From positions 24,631,390-24,695,389 of the forward strand of contig NC_091352.1 in assembly GCF_038502225.1 (NCBI RefSeq): 64,000 bases of DNA, read 5' to 3'. Positions 15,401-29,901 of the stretch are shown here, piece by piece (positions within the stretch are counted from its first letter, which is position 1; each line of letters starts with the position of its first letter). The stretch comes from Cherax quadricarinatus. Taxonomy: Eukaryota; Arthropoda; Malacostraca; Decapoda; Parastacidae. Under the pieces are notes generated by a model. It was not told the DNA's origin. It searched no databases and saw only the letters and a program-made list of their open reading frames with translations. The position numbers and the translations under genes are program-made.

Positions 15401-18400
15401 CTCTGAAAAAGGGAAGTACAATGTCTTCACTCTGAAGATGGGAAGTACAGTGTTTACTCTCTGAGGGAGGGAAGTACAGTGTCTGCTCTCTGAAGGAGGG
15501 AAGTACAGTGTCTACACTCTGAAGTAGGGAAGTACAGTGTCTGCATTCTGAAGGAGAGAAGTACAGTGTCTACACTCTGAAAGAGGGAAGTACAGTGTCT
15601 TCACTCTGTAGGAGGGAAGTACAGTGTCTGCATTCTGAAGGAGGGAAGTACAGTGTCTTCACTCTGAAGGAGAGAAGTACAGTGTCTGCACTCTGAAGGA
15701 GGGAAGTACAGTGTCTGCACTCTGAAATAGGGAAGTACAGTGTCTGCACTCTGAAGGAGGGAAGTACTGTGTCTGCACTCTGAAGGCGGGAAGTACAGTG
15801 TGTGCACTCTGAAGGAGGGAAGTACAGTGTCTGCACTCTGAAGGAGGGAAGTACAGTGTCTCCACACTGAAGGAGGGAAGTACAGTGTCTGCACTCTGAA
15901 GGAGGGAATTAGAGTGTGTGCACTCTGAAGGAGGGAAGTACAGTGTCTGCACTCTGAAGGAGGGAAGTACAGTGTCTTAACACTGAAGGAGGGAAGTACA
16001 GTGTCTGCACTCTGAAGGAGTTAAGTACAGTGTCTACACTCTGAAGGAGGGAAGTATAGTGTCCACACTCTGAAGGAGGGAAGTACAGTGTCTACACTGT
16101 GAAGGATGGAAATACAGTGTCTGCACTCTGAAGGAGGGAAGTATAGCGTCAACACTTTATAAGAGGGAAGTACAGTGTCTACACTCTGAAGGAGGGAAGT
16201 ACAGTGTCTACACTCTGAAGGAGGGAAGTACAGTGTCTACACTCTGAAGGAGGGAAGTACAGTGTCTACACTCTGAAGGAGGGAAGTACAGTGTCTACAC
16301 TCTGAAGGAGGGAAGTACAATGTCTACACTCTGAAGGAGGGAAGTACAGTGTCTACACTCTTAAGGATTGAAGTACAGTGTCTACAATCTGTAGGAGGGA
16401 AGTACAGTGTCTACACTCTGAAGGTGGGAAGTACAGTGTCTGCACTCTGAAGGAGGGAAGTACAGTGTCTGCACTCTGAAGGTGGGAAGTACAGTGTCTG
16501 CACTCTGAAGGAGGGAAGTACAGTGTCTGCACTCTGAAGGAGGGAAGTACAGTGTCTGCACTCTGAAGGAGGGAAGTACAGTGTCTGCACTCTGAAGGAG
16601 GGAAGTACAGTGTCTGCACTCTGAAGGAGGGAAGTACAGTGTCTGCACTCTGAAGGAGGGAAGTACAGTGTCTGCACTCTGAAGGAGGGAAGTACAGTGT
16701 CTACACTCTGAAGGAGGGAAGTACAGTGTCTGCACTCTGAAGGTGGGAAGCACAGTGTCTGCACTCTGAAGGAGGGAAGTACAGTGTCTGCACTCTGAAG
16801 GTGGGAAGTACAGTGTCTGCACTCTGAAGGTGGGAAGCACAGTGTCTGCACTCTGAAGGAGGGAAGTACAGTGCCTACACTCTGAAGGAGGGAAGTACAA
16901 TGTCTACACTCTGAAGGAGGGAAGTACAGTGTCTACACTCGGAAGGAGGGAAGTACAGTGTCTGCACTCTGAAGGAGGGAAGTATAGTGTCTACACTGTG
17001 GAGGAGGGAAGTACAGTGTCTGCACTCTGAAGGAGGGAAGTACAATGTCTACACTCTGAAGGAGGGAAGTACAATGTCTACACTCTGAAGGAGGGAAGTA
17101 CAATGTCTACACTCTGAAGGAGGGAAGTACAGTGTCTACACTCTGAAGGAGGGAAGTACAGTGTCTGCACTCTGAAGGAGGGAAGTACAGTGTCTACACT
17201 CTGAAGGAGGGAAGTACAGTGTCTACACTCTGAAGGAGGGAAGTACAGTGTCTACACTCTGAAGGAGGGAAGTACAGTGTCTACACTCTGAAGGAGGGAA
17301 GTACAGTGTCTACACTCTGAAGGAGGGAAGTACAGTGTCTACACTCTGAAGGAGGGAAGTACAGTGTCTGCACTCTGAAGGAGGGAAGTACAGTGTCTGC
17401 ACTCTGAAGGAGGGAAGTACAGTGTCTGCACTCTGAAGGAGGGAAGTACAGTGTCTGCACTCTGAAGGAGGGAAGTACAGTATCTACACTCTGAAGGAGG
17501 GAAGTACAGTGTCTGCACTCTGAAGGAGGGAAGTACAGTGTCTGCACTCTGAAATAGGGAAGTACAGTGTCTGCACTCTGAAGGAGGGAAGTACAGTGTC
17601 TGCACTCTGAAGGAGGGAAGTACAGTGTCTTCACTCTGAAGGAGGGAAGTACAGTGTCTGCACTCTGAAGGAGGGAAGTACAGTGTCTTCACTCTGAAGG
17701 AGGGAAGTACAGTGTCTGCACTCTGAAGGAGGGAAGTACAGTGTCTGCACTCTGAAGGAGGGAAGTACAGTGTCTGCACTCTGAAGGAGGGAAGTACATT
17801 GTCTGCACTCTGAAGGAGGGAAGTACTGAAGGAGGGAAGTGTCTATACTCTGAAGGAGGGAAGTACAGTGTCTGCACTCTGAAGGAGGGAAGTACAGTGT
17901 CTACACTCTGAAGGAGGGAAGTGCAGTGTCTGCACTCTTAAGGAGAGAAGTACAGTGTCTGCACTCTGAAGGAGGGAAGTACAGTGCATGCACTCTGAAG
18001 AAAGGAAGTACAGGGTCTGCACTCTGAATTAGGGAAGTACAGTGTCTGCACTCTGAAGGAGGGAAGTATAGTGTCTACACTCTGAAGGAGGGAAGAACAG
18101 TGAAGGAGGGAAGTACAGTGTCTACACTCTGAAGGAGGGAAGTACAGTGTCTACACTCTGAAGGAGGGAAGTACAGTGTCTACACTCTGAAGGAGGGAAG
18201 TACAGTGTCTACACTCTGAAGGAGGGAAGTACAGTGTCTACACTCTGAAGGAGGGAAGTACAGTGTCTGCACTCTGAAGGAGGGAAGTACAGTGTCTGCA
18301 CTCTGAAGGAGGGAAGTACAGTGTCTGCACTCTGAAGGAGGGAAGTACAGTGTCTGCACTCTGAAGGAGGGAAGTACAGTGTCTACACTCTGAAGGAGGG

Positions 18401-21400
18401 AAGTACAGTGTCTACACTCTGAAGGAGGGAAGTACAGTGTCTACACTCTGAAGGAGGGAAGTACAGTGTCTACACTCTGAAGGAGGGAAGTACAGTGTCT
18501 ACACTCTGAAGGAGGGAAGTACAGTGTCTGCACTCTGAAGGAGGGAAGTACAGTGTCTGCACTCTGAAGGAGGGAAGTACAGTGTCTACACTCTGTAGGT
18601 GGGAAGTACAGTGTCTGCACTCTGTAGGAGGGAAGTACAATGTCTACACTCTGAAGGAGGGAAGTACTAATGTCTACACTCTGAAGGAGGGAAGTACAGT
18701 GTCTACACTCTGAAGGAGGGAAGTACAGTGTCTGCACTCTGAAGGAGGGAAGTACAGTGTCTACACTCTGAAGGAGGGAAGTACAGTGTCTACACTCTGA
18801 AGGAGGGAAGTACAGTGTCTACACTCTGAGGGAGGGAAGTACAATGTCTGCTCTCTGAAGGAGGGAATTACAGTGTCTGCACTCTGAAGGAGGGAAGTAC
18901 AGTGTGTGCACTCTGATTGAGAGAAGTACAGTGTCTACACTCTGAAGGAAGGAAGTACGGTGACTGCACTCTGAAAGAGTGAAGTACAGTGTCTGCACTC
19001 TGGAGGAGGGAAGTATAAAGTCTGCTTTCTGAATTAGGGAAGTAGAGTGTCTACACTCTGAAGGAAGGAAGTACAGTGTGTGTACTTTGAAGGAGGGAAG
19101 TATAAAGTCTGCTTTCTGAAGGAGGGAAGTAGAGTGCATACACTCTGAAGGAGGGAAGTACAGTGTCTACTCACTGAAGGAGGGAAATACAGTGTCTACA
19201 CTCTGAAGGAGGGAAGTTCAGTGTCTACATTCTGAACGAGGGAAGTACAATGTCTTCACTCTGAAGGAGGGAAGTACAGTGTTTACACTCTGAAAGAGGG
19301 AAGTACAGTGTCTGCTCTCTGAAGGAGGGAAGTACAGTGTTTACACTCTGAAAGAGGGAAGTACAGTGTCTTCACTCTGAAGGAGGGAAGTACAGTCTCT
19401 GCACTCTGAAGGAGGGAAGTACAGTGTCTGCACTCTGAAGGAGGGAAGTACAATGTCTGCACTCTGAAGGAGGGAAGTACAGTGTCTGCACTCTGACGGA
19501 GGGAAGTACAGTGTGTGCACTCTGAAGGAGGGAAGTACAGTGTCTGCACTCTATAGGAGGGAAGTACAGTGTGTGTACTCTAAAGGAGGGAAGTATAAAG
19601 TCTGCTTTCTGAAGGAGGGAAGTAGAGTGTCTACACTCTGAAGGAGGTGAAGAAGGGAAGTACAGTGTCTGCACTCTGAAGGAGGGAAGTACAGTGTCTG
19701 CACTCTGAAGGAGGGAAGTACAGTGTCTGCACTCTGAAGGAGGGAAGTACAGTGTCTGCACTCTGAAGGAGGGAAGTACAGTGTCTACACTCTGAAGGAG
19801 GGAAGTACAGTGTCTACACTCTGAAGGAGGGAAGTACAGTGTCTACACTCTGAAGGAGGGAAGTACAGTGTCTACACTCTGAAGGAGGGAAGTACAGTGT
19901 CTACACTCTGAAGGAGGGAAGTACAGTGTCTGCACTCTGAAGGAGGGAAGTACAGTGTCTACACTCTGAAGGAGGGAAGTACAGTGTCTACACTCTGAAG
20001 GAGGGAAGTACAGTGTCTGCACTCTGAAGGAGGGAAGTACAGTGTCTACACTCTGAAGGAGGGAAGTACAGTGTCTACACTCTGAAGGAGGGAAGTACAG
20101 TGTCTACACTCTGAAGGAGGGAAGTGCAGTGTCTACACTCTGAAGGAGGGAAGTACAATGCCTTCACTCTGACGGAGGGAAGTACAGTGTCTTCACTCTG
20201 AAGGAGGGAAGTACAATGTCTACACTCTGAAGGAGGGAAGTGCAGTGTCTACACTCTGAAGGAGGGAAGTACAATGCCTTCACTCTGAAGGTGGGAAGTA
20301 CAGTGTCTGCATTCTGAAGGAGAGAAGTACAGTGTCTGCACTCTGAAAAAGGGAAGTACAATGTCTTCACTCTGAAGATGGGAAGTACAGTGTTTACTCT
20401 CTGAGGGAGGGAAGTACAGTGTCTGCTCTCTGAAGGAGGGAAGTACAGTGTCTTCACTCTGAAGTAGGGAAGTACAGTGTCTGCATTCTGAAGGAGAGAA
20501 GTACAGTGTCTACACTCTGAAAGAGGGAAGTACAGTGTCTTCACTCTGTAGGAGGGAAGTACAGTGTCTGCATTCTGAAGGAGGGAAGTACAGTGCCTTC
20601 ACTCTGAAGGAGAGAAGTACAGTGTCTGCACTCTGAAGAAGGGAAGTACAGTGCCTGCACTCTGAAATTGGGAAGTACAGTGTCTGCACTCTGAAGGAGG
20701 GAAGTACTGTGTCTGCACTCTGAAGGAGGGAAGTACTGTGTCTGCACTCTGAAGGAGGGAAGTACAGTGTGTACACTCTGAAGGAGGGAAGTACAGTGTC
20801 TGCACTCTGAAGGAAGGAAGTACAGTGTCTACACACTGAAGGAGGGAAGTACAGTGTCTGCACTCTGAAGGAGGGAAGTACAGTGTCTAAACACTGAAAG
20901 AGGGAAGTACAGTGTCTGCACTCTGAAGGAGTTAAGTACAGTGTCTACACTCTGAAGCAGGGAAGTACAGTGTCCACACTCTGAAGGAGGGAAGTACAGT
21001 GTCTACTCTGTGAAGGAGGGAAATACAGTGTCTGCACTCAAAAAGAGGGAAGTATAGTGTCAACACTTTGAAGGAGGGAAGTACAGTGTCTACACTCTGA
21101 AGGAGGGAAGTACAGTGTCTACACTCTGAAGGAGGGAAGTACAGTGTCTACACTCTGAAGGAGGGAATTACAGTGTCTACACTCTGAAGGAGGGAAGTAC
21201 AGTGTCTACACTCTGAAGGAGGGAAGTACAATGTGTACACTCTGAAGGAGGGAAGTACAGTGTCTACACTCTGAAGGAGTGAAGTACAGTGTCTGCACTC
21301 TGAAGGAGGAAAGTACAGTGTCTGCACTCTGAAGGAAGGAAGTACAGTGTCTGCACTCTGAAGGAGGGAAGTACAGTGTCTGCACTCTGAAGGAGGGAAG

Positions 21401-23900
21401 TAGAGTGTCTGCACTCAGAAGGAGGGAAGTACAGTGTCTGCACTCTGAAGGAGGGAAGTACAGTGTCTACACTCTGAAGGAGGGAAGTACAGTGTCTACA
21501 CTCTGAAGGAGGGAAGTACAATGTGTACACTCTGAAGGAGTGAAGTACAGTGTCTACACTCTGAAGGAGGGAAGAACAGTGTCTACACTCTGAAGGAGGA
21601 AAGTACAGTGTCTGCACTCTGAAGGAGGGATGTACAGTGTCTTCTCTCTGAAGGATTGAAGAACAGTGTCTACACTCTGAGGGAGGGAAGTACAATGTCT
21701 GCTCTCTGAAGGAGGGAATTACAGTGTCTGCACTCTGAAGGAGGGAAGTACAGTGTGTGCACTCTGATTGAGAGAAGTACAGTGTCTACACTCTGAAGGA
21801 AGGAAGTACGGTGACTGCACTCTGAAAGAGTGAAGTACAGTGTCTGCACTCTGGAGGAGGGAAGTATAAAGTCTGCTTTCTGAATTAGGGAAGTAGAGTG
21901 TCTACACTCTGAAGGAAGGAAGTACAGTGTCTACAATCTGAAGGAGGGAAGTACATTGTCTTCTTTCTGAAGGAGGGAAGTAGAGTGCATACACTCTGAA
22001 GGAGGGAAGTACAGTGTCTACTCACTGAAGGAGGGAAATACAGTGTCTACACTCTGAAGGAGGGAAGTTCAGTGTCTACATTCTGAACGAGGGAAGTACA
22101 ATGTCTACACTCTGAAAGAGGGAAGTACAGTGTCTGCACTCTGCAGGAGGGAAGTACAGTGTCTACACTCTGAAGGAGGGAAGTACAGTGTCTGCACTCT
22201 GAAGGAGGGAAGTATAGCGTCAACACTTTATAAGAGGGAAGTACAGTGTCTACACTCTGAAGGAGGGAAGTACATTGTCTACACTCTGAAAGAGGGAAGT
22301 ACAGTGTCTGCACTCTGCAGGAGGGAAGTACAGTGTCTACACTCTGAAGGAGGGAAGTACAGTGTCTGCACTCTGAAGGAGGGAAGTACAGTGTCTGCAC
22401 TCTGAAGGAAGGAAGTACAGTGTCTGCACTCAGAAGGAGGGAAGTACAGTGTCTGCACTGTGGAGGAGGGAAGTACAGTGTCTGCACTCTGAAGGTGAAA
22501 AGTAGTGTCTACACTCTGAAGGAGGGAAATACAGTGTCTGCACTCTGAAGGTGGGAAGTACAGTGTCTACACTCTGAAGGAGGGAAGTACAGTGTCTACA
22601 CTCTGAAGGAGGGAAGTACAATGTCTACACTCTGAAGGAGGGAAGTGCAGTGTCTACACTCTGAAGGAGGGAAGTACAATGCCTTCACTCTGAAGGAGGG
22701 AAGTACAGTGTCTGCATTCTGAAGGAGAGAAGTACAGTGTCTGCACTCTGAAAAAGGGAAGTACAATGTCTTCACTCTGAAGATGGGAAGTACAGTGTTT
22801 ACTCTCTGAGGGAGGGAAGTACAGTGTCTGCTCTCTGAACGAGGGAAGTACAGTGTCTACACTCTGAAGTAGGGAAGTACAGTGTCTGCATTCTTAAGGA
22901 GAGAAGTACAGTGTCTACACTCTGAAAGAGGGAAGTACAGTGTCTTCACTCTGTAGGAGGGAAGTACAGTGTCTGCATTCTGAAGGAGGGAAGTACAGTG
23001 TCTTCACTCTGAAGGAGAGAAGTACAGTGTCTGCACTCTGAAGGAGGGAAGTACAGTGCCTGCACTCTGAAATAGGGAAGTACAGTGTCTGCACTCTGAA
23101 GGAGGGAAGTACTGTGTCTGCACTCTGAAGGAGGGAAGTACAGTGTGTACACTCTGAAGGAGGGAAGTACAGTGTCTGCACTCTGAAGGAGGGAAGTACA
23201 GTGTCTACACACTGAAGGAGGGAAGTACAGTGTCTGCACTCTGAAGGAGAGAATTAGAGTGTGTGCACTCTGAAGGAGGGAAGTACAGTGTCTGCACTCT
23301 GAAGGAGGGAAGTACAGTGTCTACACACTGAAGGAGGGAAGTACAGTGTCTGCACTCTGAAGGAGAGAATTAGAGTGTGTGCACTCTGAAGGAGGGAAGT
23401 ACAGTGTCTGCACTCTGAAGGAGGGAAGTACAGTGTCTACACTCTGAAGCAGGGAAGTACAGTGTCCACACTCTGAAGGAGGGAAGTACAGTGTCTACTC
23501 TGTGAAGGAGGGAAATACAGTGTCTGCACTCAAAAAGAGGGAAGTATAGTGTCAACACTTTGAAGGAGGGAAGTACAGTGTCTACACTCTGAAGGAGGGA
23601 AGTACAGTGTCTACACTCTGAAGGAGGGAAGTACAGTGTCTACACTCTGAAGGAGGGAAGTACAGTGTCTACACTCTGAAGGAGGGAAGTACAGTGTCTA
23701 CACTCTGAAGGAGGGAAGTACAGTGTCTACACTCTGAAGGAGGGAAGTACAGTGTCTGCACTCTGAAGGAGGGAAGTACAGTGTCTGCACTCTGAAGGAG
23801 GGAAGTACAGTGTCTACACTCTGAAGGAGGGAAGTACAGTGTCTGCACTCTGAAGGAGGGAAGTACAATGTGTACACTCTGAAGGAGTGAAGTACAGTGT
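3494..23900 (+). repeat. 29-bp minisatellite, about 700 units, derived from an RTE 3' UTR
   Basis: The core unit is gggaagtacagtgtctgcac followed by tctgaagga, 29 bp. It repeats for 20.4 kb and ends at the assembly gap. Two variants dominate, tctGcac and tctAcac. Zones are visible: gaaggtggg units at 3,494-4,200, divergent units at 4,200-5,500, a homogeneous core at about 5,600-15,300, and a divergent, internally duplicated zone after about 15,300. Open frames on the minus strand (MQTLYFPPSECRHCTSLLQ...) have a 29-residue period, i.e. three units, and stop wherever the A variant makes TAG, so they are artefacts. The same 29-bp unit occurs once in each RTE 3' UTR at 50,935, 51,381 and 58,388. 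Confidence 0.97.
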
Positions 23901-24000
23901 NNNNNNNNNNNNNNNNNNNNNNNNNNNNNNNNNNNNNNNNNNNNNNNNNNNNNNNNNNNNNNNNNNNNNNNNNNNNNNNNNNNNNNNNNNNNNNNNNNNN
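23901..24000. other. Assembly gap (100 N)
   Basis: Exactly 100 N at the right end of the minisatellite. The round length suggests a gap of unknown size, so the array length is a minimum and the join to the 18-bp array is unproven. Confidence 0.95.
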
Positions 24001-24620
24001 TTTTCTTATTGCTTCTCTTTTCATTTATTCTTATTTTCTTGTCTGATTTTATTTTCTTGATTAATTAATTTTATTGATTTTATTTTCTTAGTTAACTTTG
24101 TTTTCTTGTTTAACTTTGTTTTCTTGTTTATCTTTATTTTCTTGTTTATCTTTATTTTCTTGTTTATCTTTATTTTCTTGTTTATCTTTATTTTCTTGTT
24201 TATCTTTATTTTCTTGTTTATCTTTATTTTCTTGTTTATCTTTATTTTCTTGTTTATCTTTATTTTCTTGTTTATCTTTATTTTCTTGTTTATCTTTATT
24301 TTCTTGTTTATCTTCATTTTCTTGTTTATCTTTATTTTCTTGTTTATCTTTATTTTCTTGTTTATCTTTATTTTCTTGTTTATCTTTATTTTCTTGTTTA
24401 TCTTTATTTTCTTGTTTATCTTTATTTTCTTGTTTATCTTTATTTTCTTGTTTATCTTTATTTTCTTGTTTAACTTTATTTTCTTGTTTATCTTTATTTT
24501 CTTGTTTATCTTTATTTTCTTGTTTATCTTTATTTTCTTGTTTAACTTTATTTTCTTGTTTATCTTTATTTTCTTGTTTAACTTTATTTTCTTGTTTAAC
24601 TTTATTTTCTTGTTTTTTTA
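24001..24620 (+). repeat. 18-bp minisatellite
   Basis: About 29 units of tttattttcttgtttatc, degenerate at the left end. The unit length is a multiple of three and lacks stops in several frames, so it yields open frames such as (KQENKD)n on the minus strand and (FLFIFI)n on the plus strand. Nothing shows that they are translated. Confidence 0.95.
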
Positions 24621-24713
24621 ATGTTTTAATTTCATTTGTTTTTCTTGGCTTATGTTCTTCCATTTCTTTAATGTTCTTTGTTTACCTGTTTATCTCCATT
24701 GTCTTGTTTATCT

Positions 24714-24785
24714 TCTTCCTTGTTTATCTTCTTCCTTGTTTATCTTCTTCCTTGTTTATCTTCTTCCTTGTTTATATTACCTTCC
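24714..24785 (+). repeat. 16-bp minisatellite
   Basis: About four to five units of cttgtttatcttcttc. It shares the segment cttgtttatctt with the preceding 18-bp array and is probably a derivative of it. Confidence 0.85.
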
Positions 24786-24810
24786 TTGTTCATCGTTCAG
24801 TTCTTGACGA

Positions 24811-25072
24811 TCGTCAATGTTCACGTCGTCAGTGTTCACGTCGTCAATGTTCACGTCGTCAGTGTTCACGTCGTCAGTGTTCACGTCGTCAGTGTTCACG
24901 TCGTCAGTGTTCACGTCGTCAGTGTTCACGTCGTCAGTGTTCACGTCGTCAGTGTTCACGTCGTCAGTGTTCACGTCGTCAGTGTTCACGTCGTCAGTGT
25001 TCACGTCGTCAGTGTTCACGTCGTCAGTGTTCACGTCGTCAGTGTTCACGTCGTCAGTGTTCACGTCGTCAG
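24811..25072 (+). repeat. 15-bp minisatellite
   Basis: About 17 units of gtgttcacgtcgtca, nearly identical. It encodes (NTDDV)n on the minus strand and (RRQCS)n on the plus strand if read as protein. Each unit carries two CpG sites, in contrast to the AT-rich surroundings. Confidence 0.95.
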
Positions 25073-25139
25073 TGCTTCAGATTTTAAACAGACGCAGAAA
25101 TCAGGTACGACATTTCTCACAGCAGATTTATGCTGTAAA

Positions 25140-25945
25140 AGTTGGCCCGTGGCCTGGTAGAACTAGCTCTCACTTCACACGGTGAGGGTCCAGGTTCGAT
25201 TCCCGGTGAAGGGGGGGGCAAGCATCGGACGTGTTTCTTTACACCGGTTGTCTATGTTCACCCAGGTATCCATTTGGGTACCTGAATGGTAATTGATTGG
25301 TGTGGGTCGCATCCTGGGTGTTGGTGGACTGTTGTGGGTCGCATCCTTGGTGTTAATTGATTGATGTGGGTCGCATCCTGGTTGTTAATTGATTGGTGTG
25401 GGTAGCATCCTGGGTGTTAGTGGACTGGTGTGGGTCGCATCCTGGTTGTTAATTGATTGGTGTGGGTCGCATCTTGGGTGTTAGTGGACTGGTGTGGGTC
25501 TCATCCTGGGTGTTAGTGGACTGGTGTGGGTCGCATCCTGGGTGTTAGTTGACTGGTGTGGGTCGCATCCTGGGTGTTAGTTGACTGGTGTGGGTCGCAT
25601 CCTGGGTGTTAGTGGACTGGTGTGGGTCGCATCCTGGGTGTTAGTTGACTGGTGTGGGTCACATCCTGGATGTTAGTGGACTGGTGTGGGTCGCATCCTG
25701 GGTGTTAGTGGACTGGTGTGGGTCCCATCCTGGGTGTTAGTGGACTGGTGTGGGTCCCATCCTGGGTGTTAGTGGACTGGTATGGATCGCATCCTGGGTG
25801 TTAGTGGACTGGTGTGGGTCGCATCCTGGGACAAAACTGACCTAATTTGCGGGCAATGCTCAGCATAACAAGCGGCTTTCTATATAGTAGTATGTCACTG
25901 ATGTCAGCTATGGTCTGTATACCTTGTACATGGAGAAATATAGAT
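25140..25945 (+). mobile_element. tRNA-derived SINE, copy 2, with expanded interior
   Basis: The head gtggcctggtagaactagct...ggttcgattcccggtga has tRNA-like box A and box B. The body follows (acaccggttgtctatgttca, gggtacctg), then a 32-bp unit in 17 copies, then the shared 3' segment (acaaaactgacctaatttgc, tatagtagtatgtcactga, ccttgtacatg) and an (ATT)n tail. Normal copies in this window are about 300-330 bp without the tail; this one is about 800 bp because of the internal array. Confidence 0.88.
25297..25829 (+). repeat. 32-bp SINE-internal tandem array, 17 units
   Basis: The unit is ggtgtgggtcgcatcctggg plus tgttagtggact. I count 17 units with point variants (tcgcatc, tcccatc, tctcatc, tagtggac, tagttgac, taattgat). 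The first and last units are continuous with SINE sequence, so the array grew from the SINE body. Confidence 0.92.
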
Positions 25946-26823
<878 letters not shown>

Positions 26824-26951
26824 CGCGCGCTTTTACACACAGTTTCACAAGGTTAGGTTAATTAAGGTACCTAACTTTATTTACAAGGTAAGAGTTGTTA
26901 CCTACATCAACTCATTTGAAAGCCTTTTCATCGTTAATGTATACGTAAATT

Positions 26952-27085
<134 letters not shown>

Positions 27086-27118
27086 AGGAATTCGCAAGAG
27101 CAGACGAAATATACACAA

Positions 27119-29478
<2,360 letters not shown>

Positions 29479-29513
<35 letters not shown>
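29479..29513 (+). repeat. (GT)n microsatellite
   Basis: About 35 bp between the truncated CR1-like LINE and the MITE. Confidence 0.9.
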
Positions 29514-29517
<4 letters not shown>

Positions 29518-29901
29518 GTGTCGAATAGGTAAAATTTGTCAATTAACAAAAACTCATTTAAAATTAAGCCCTTTCTAAAAATTTCTGTTATACAATTAAT
29601 GATACATGTTTTGTTCATTTATGTTAATGTATAAATTAATAATTTTGTACCAAAAGAACCTTAGAAAACTTACCTAACCTTATTATAACAAGAGCAATTT
29701 AATTTAGCCTAATCAAATTAAATATGTTTTAGATAAATTTACAACAATTTAATAATATACAAACACAATTAAATATATTTTTTCGTTAGGTTGAATGATT
29801 TTTTAGTAATTATTGCATGCACAAATTTTCTCTTGCCATTTTCGGCAAGAAGAACTTCGCTATTTAAGCCAAAATCGCAAGTTTTCTTGTTTGGCATGAC
29901 A
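29514..29901 (-). mobile_element. MITE, tgtcgtgccgaata family, copy 2
   Basis: The ends are tgtcgtgtcgaatagg and, inverted, tgtcatgccaaacaag. The AT-rich interior (acttacctaaccttattata, catttaaaattaagcc) matches the copy at 47,971-48,360 in reverse orientation. About 388 bp, with no coding capacity. The two ends have diverged more than in the other copy. Confidence 0.85.

Noticed and set aside
3494..23900. Dozens of minus-strand frames encoding MQTLYFPPSECRHCTSLLQ repeats
   Set aside because: The period is 29 residues, exactly three 29-bp units; frames end wherever the A variant creates TAG. Artefacts of the minisatellite.
3494..23900. CRISPR-like array
   Set aside because: The units are contiguous with no unique spacers, and the DNA is eukaryotic; this is a minisatellite.
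24088..25087. 329- and 191-codon frames (FSCLSL, KQENKD, RRQCS)
   Set aside because: Products of the 18- and 15-bp arrays. Both strands and several frames are open at once, as expected for repeats and not for a gene.
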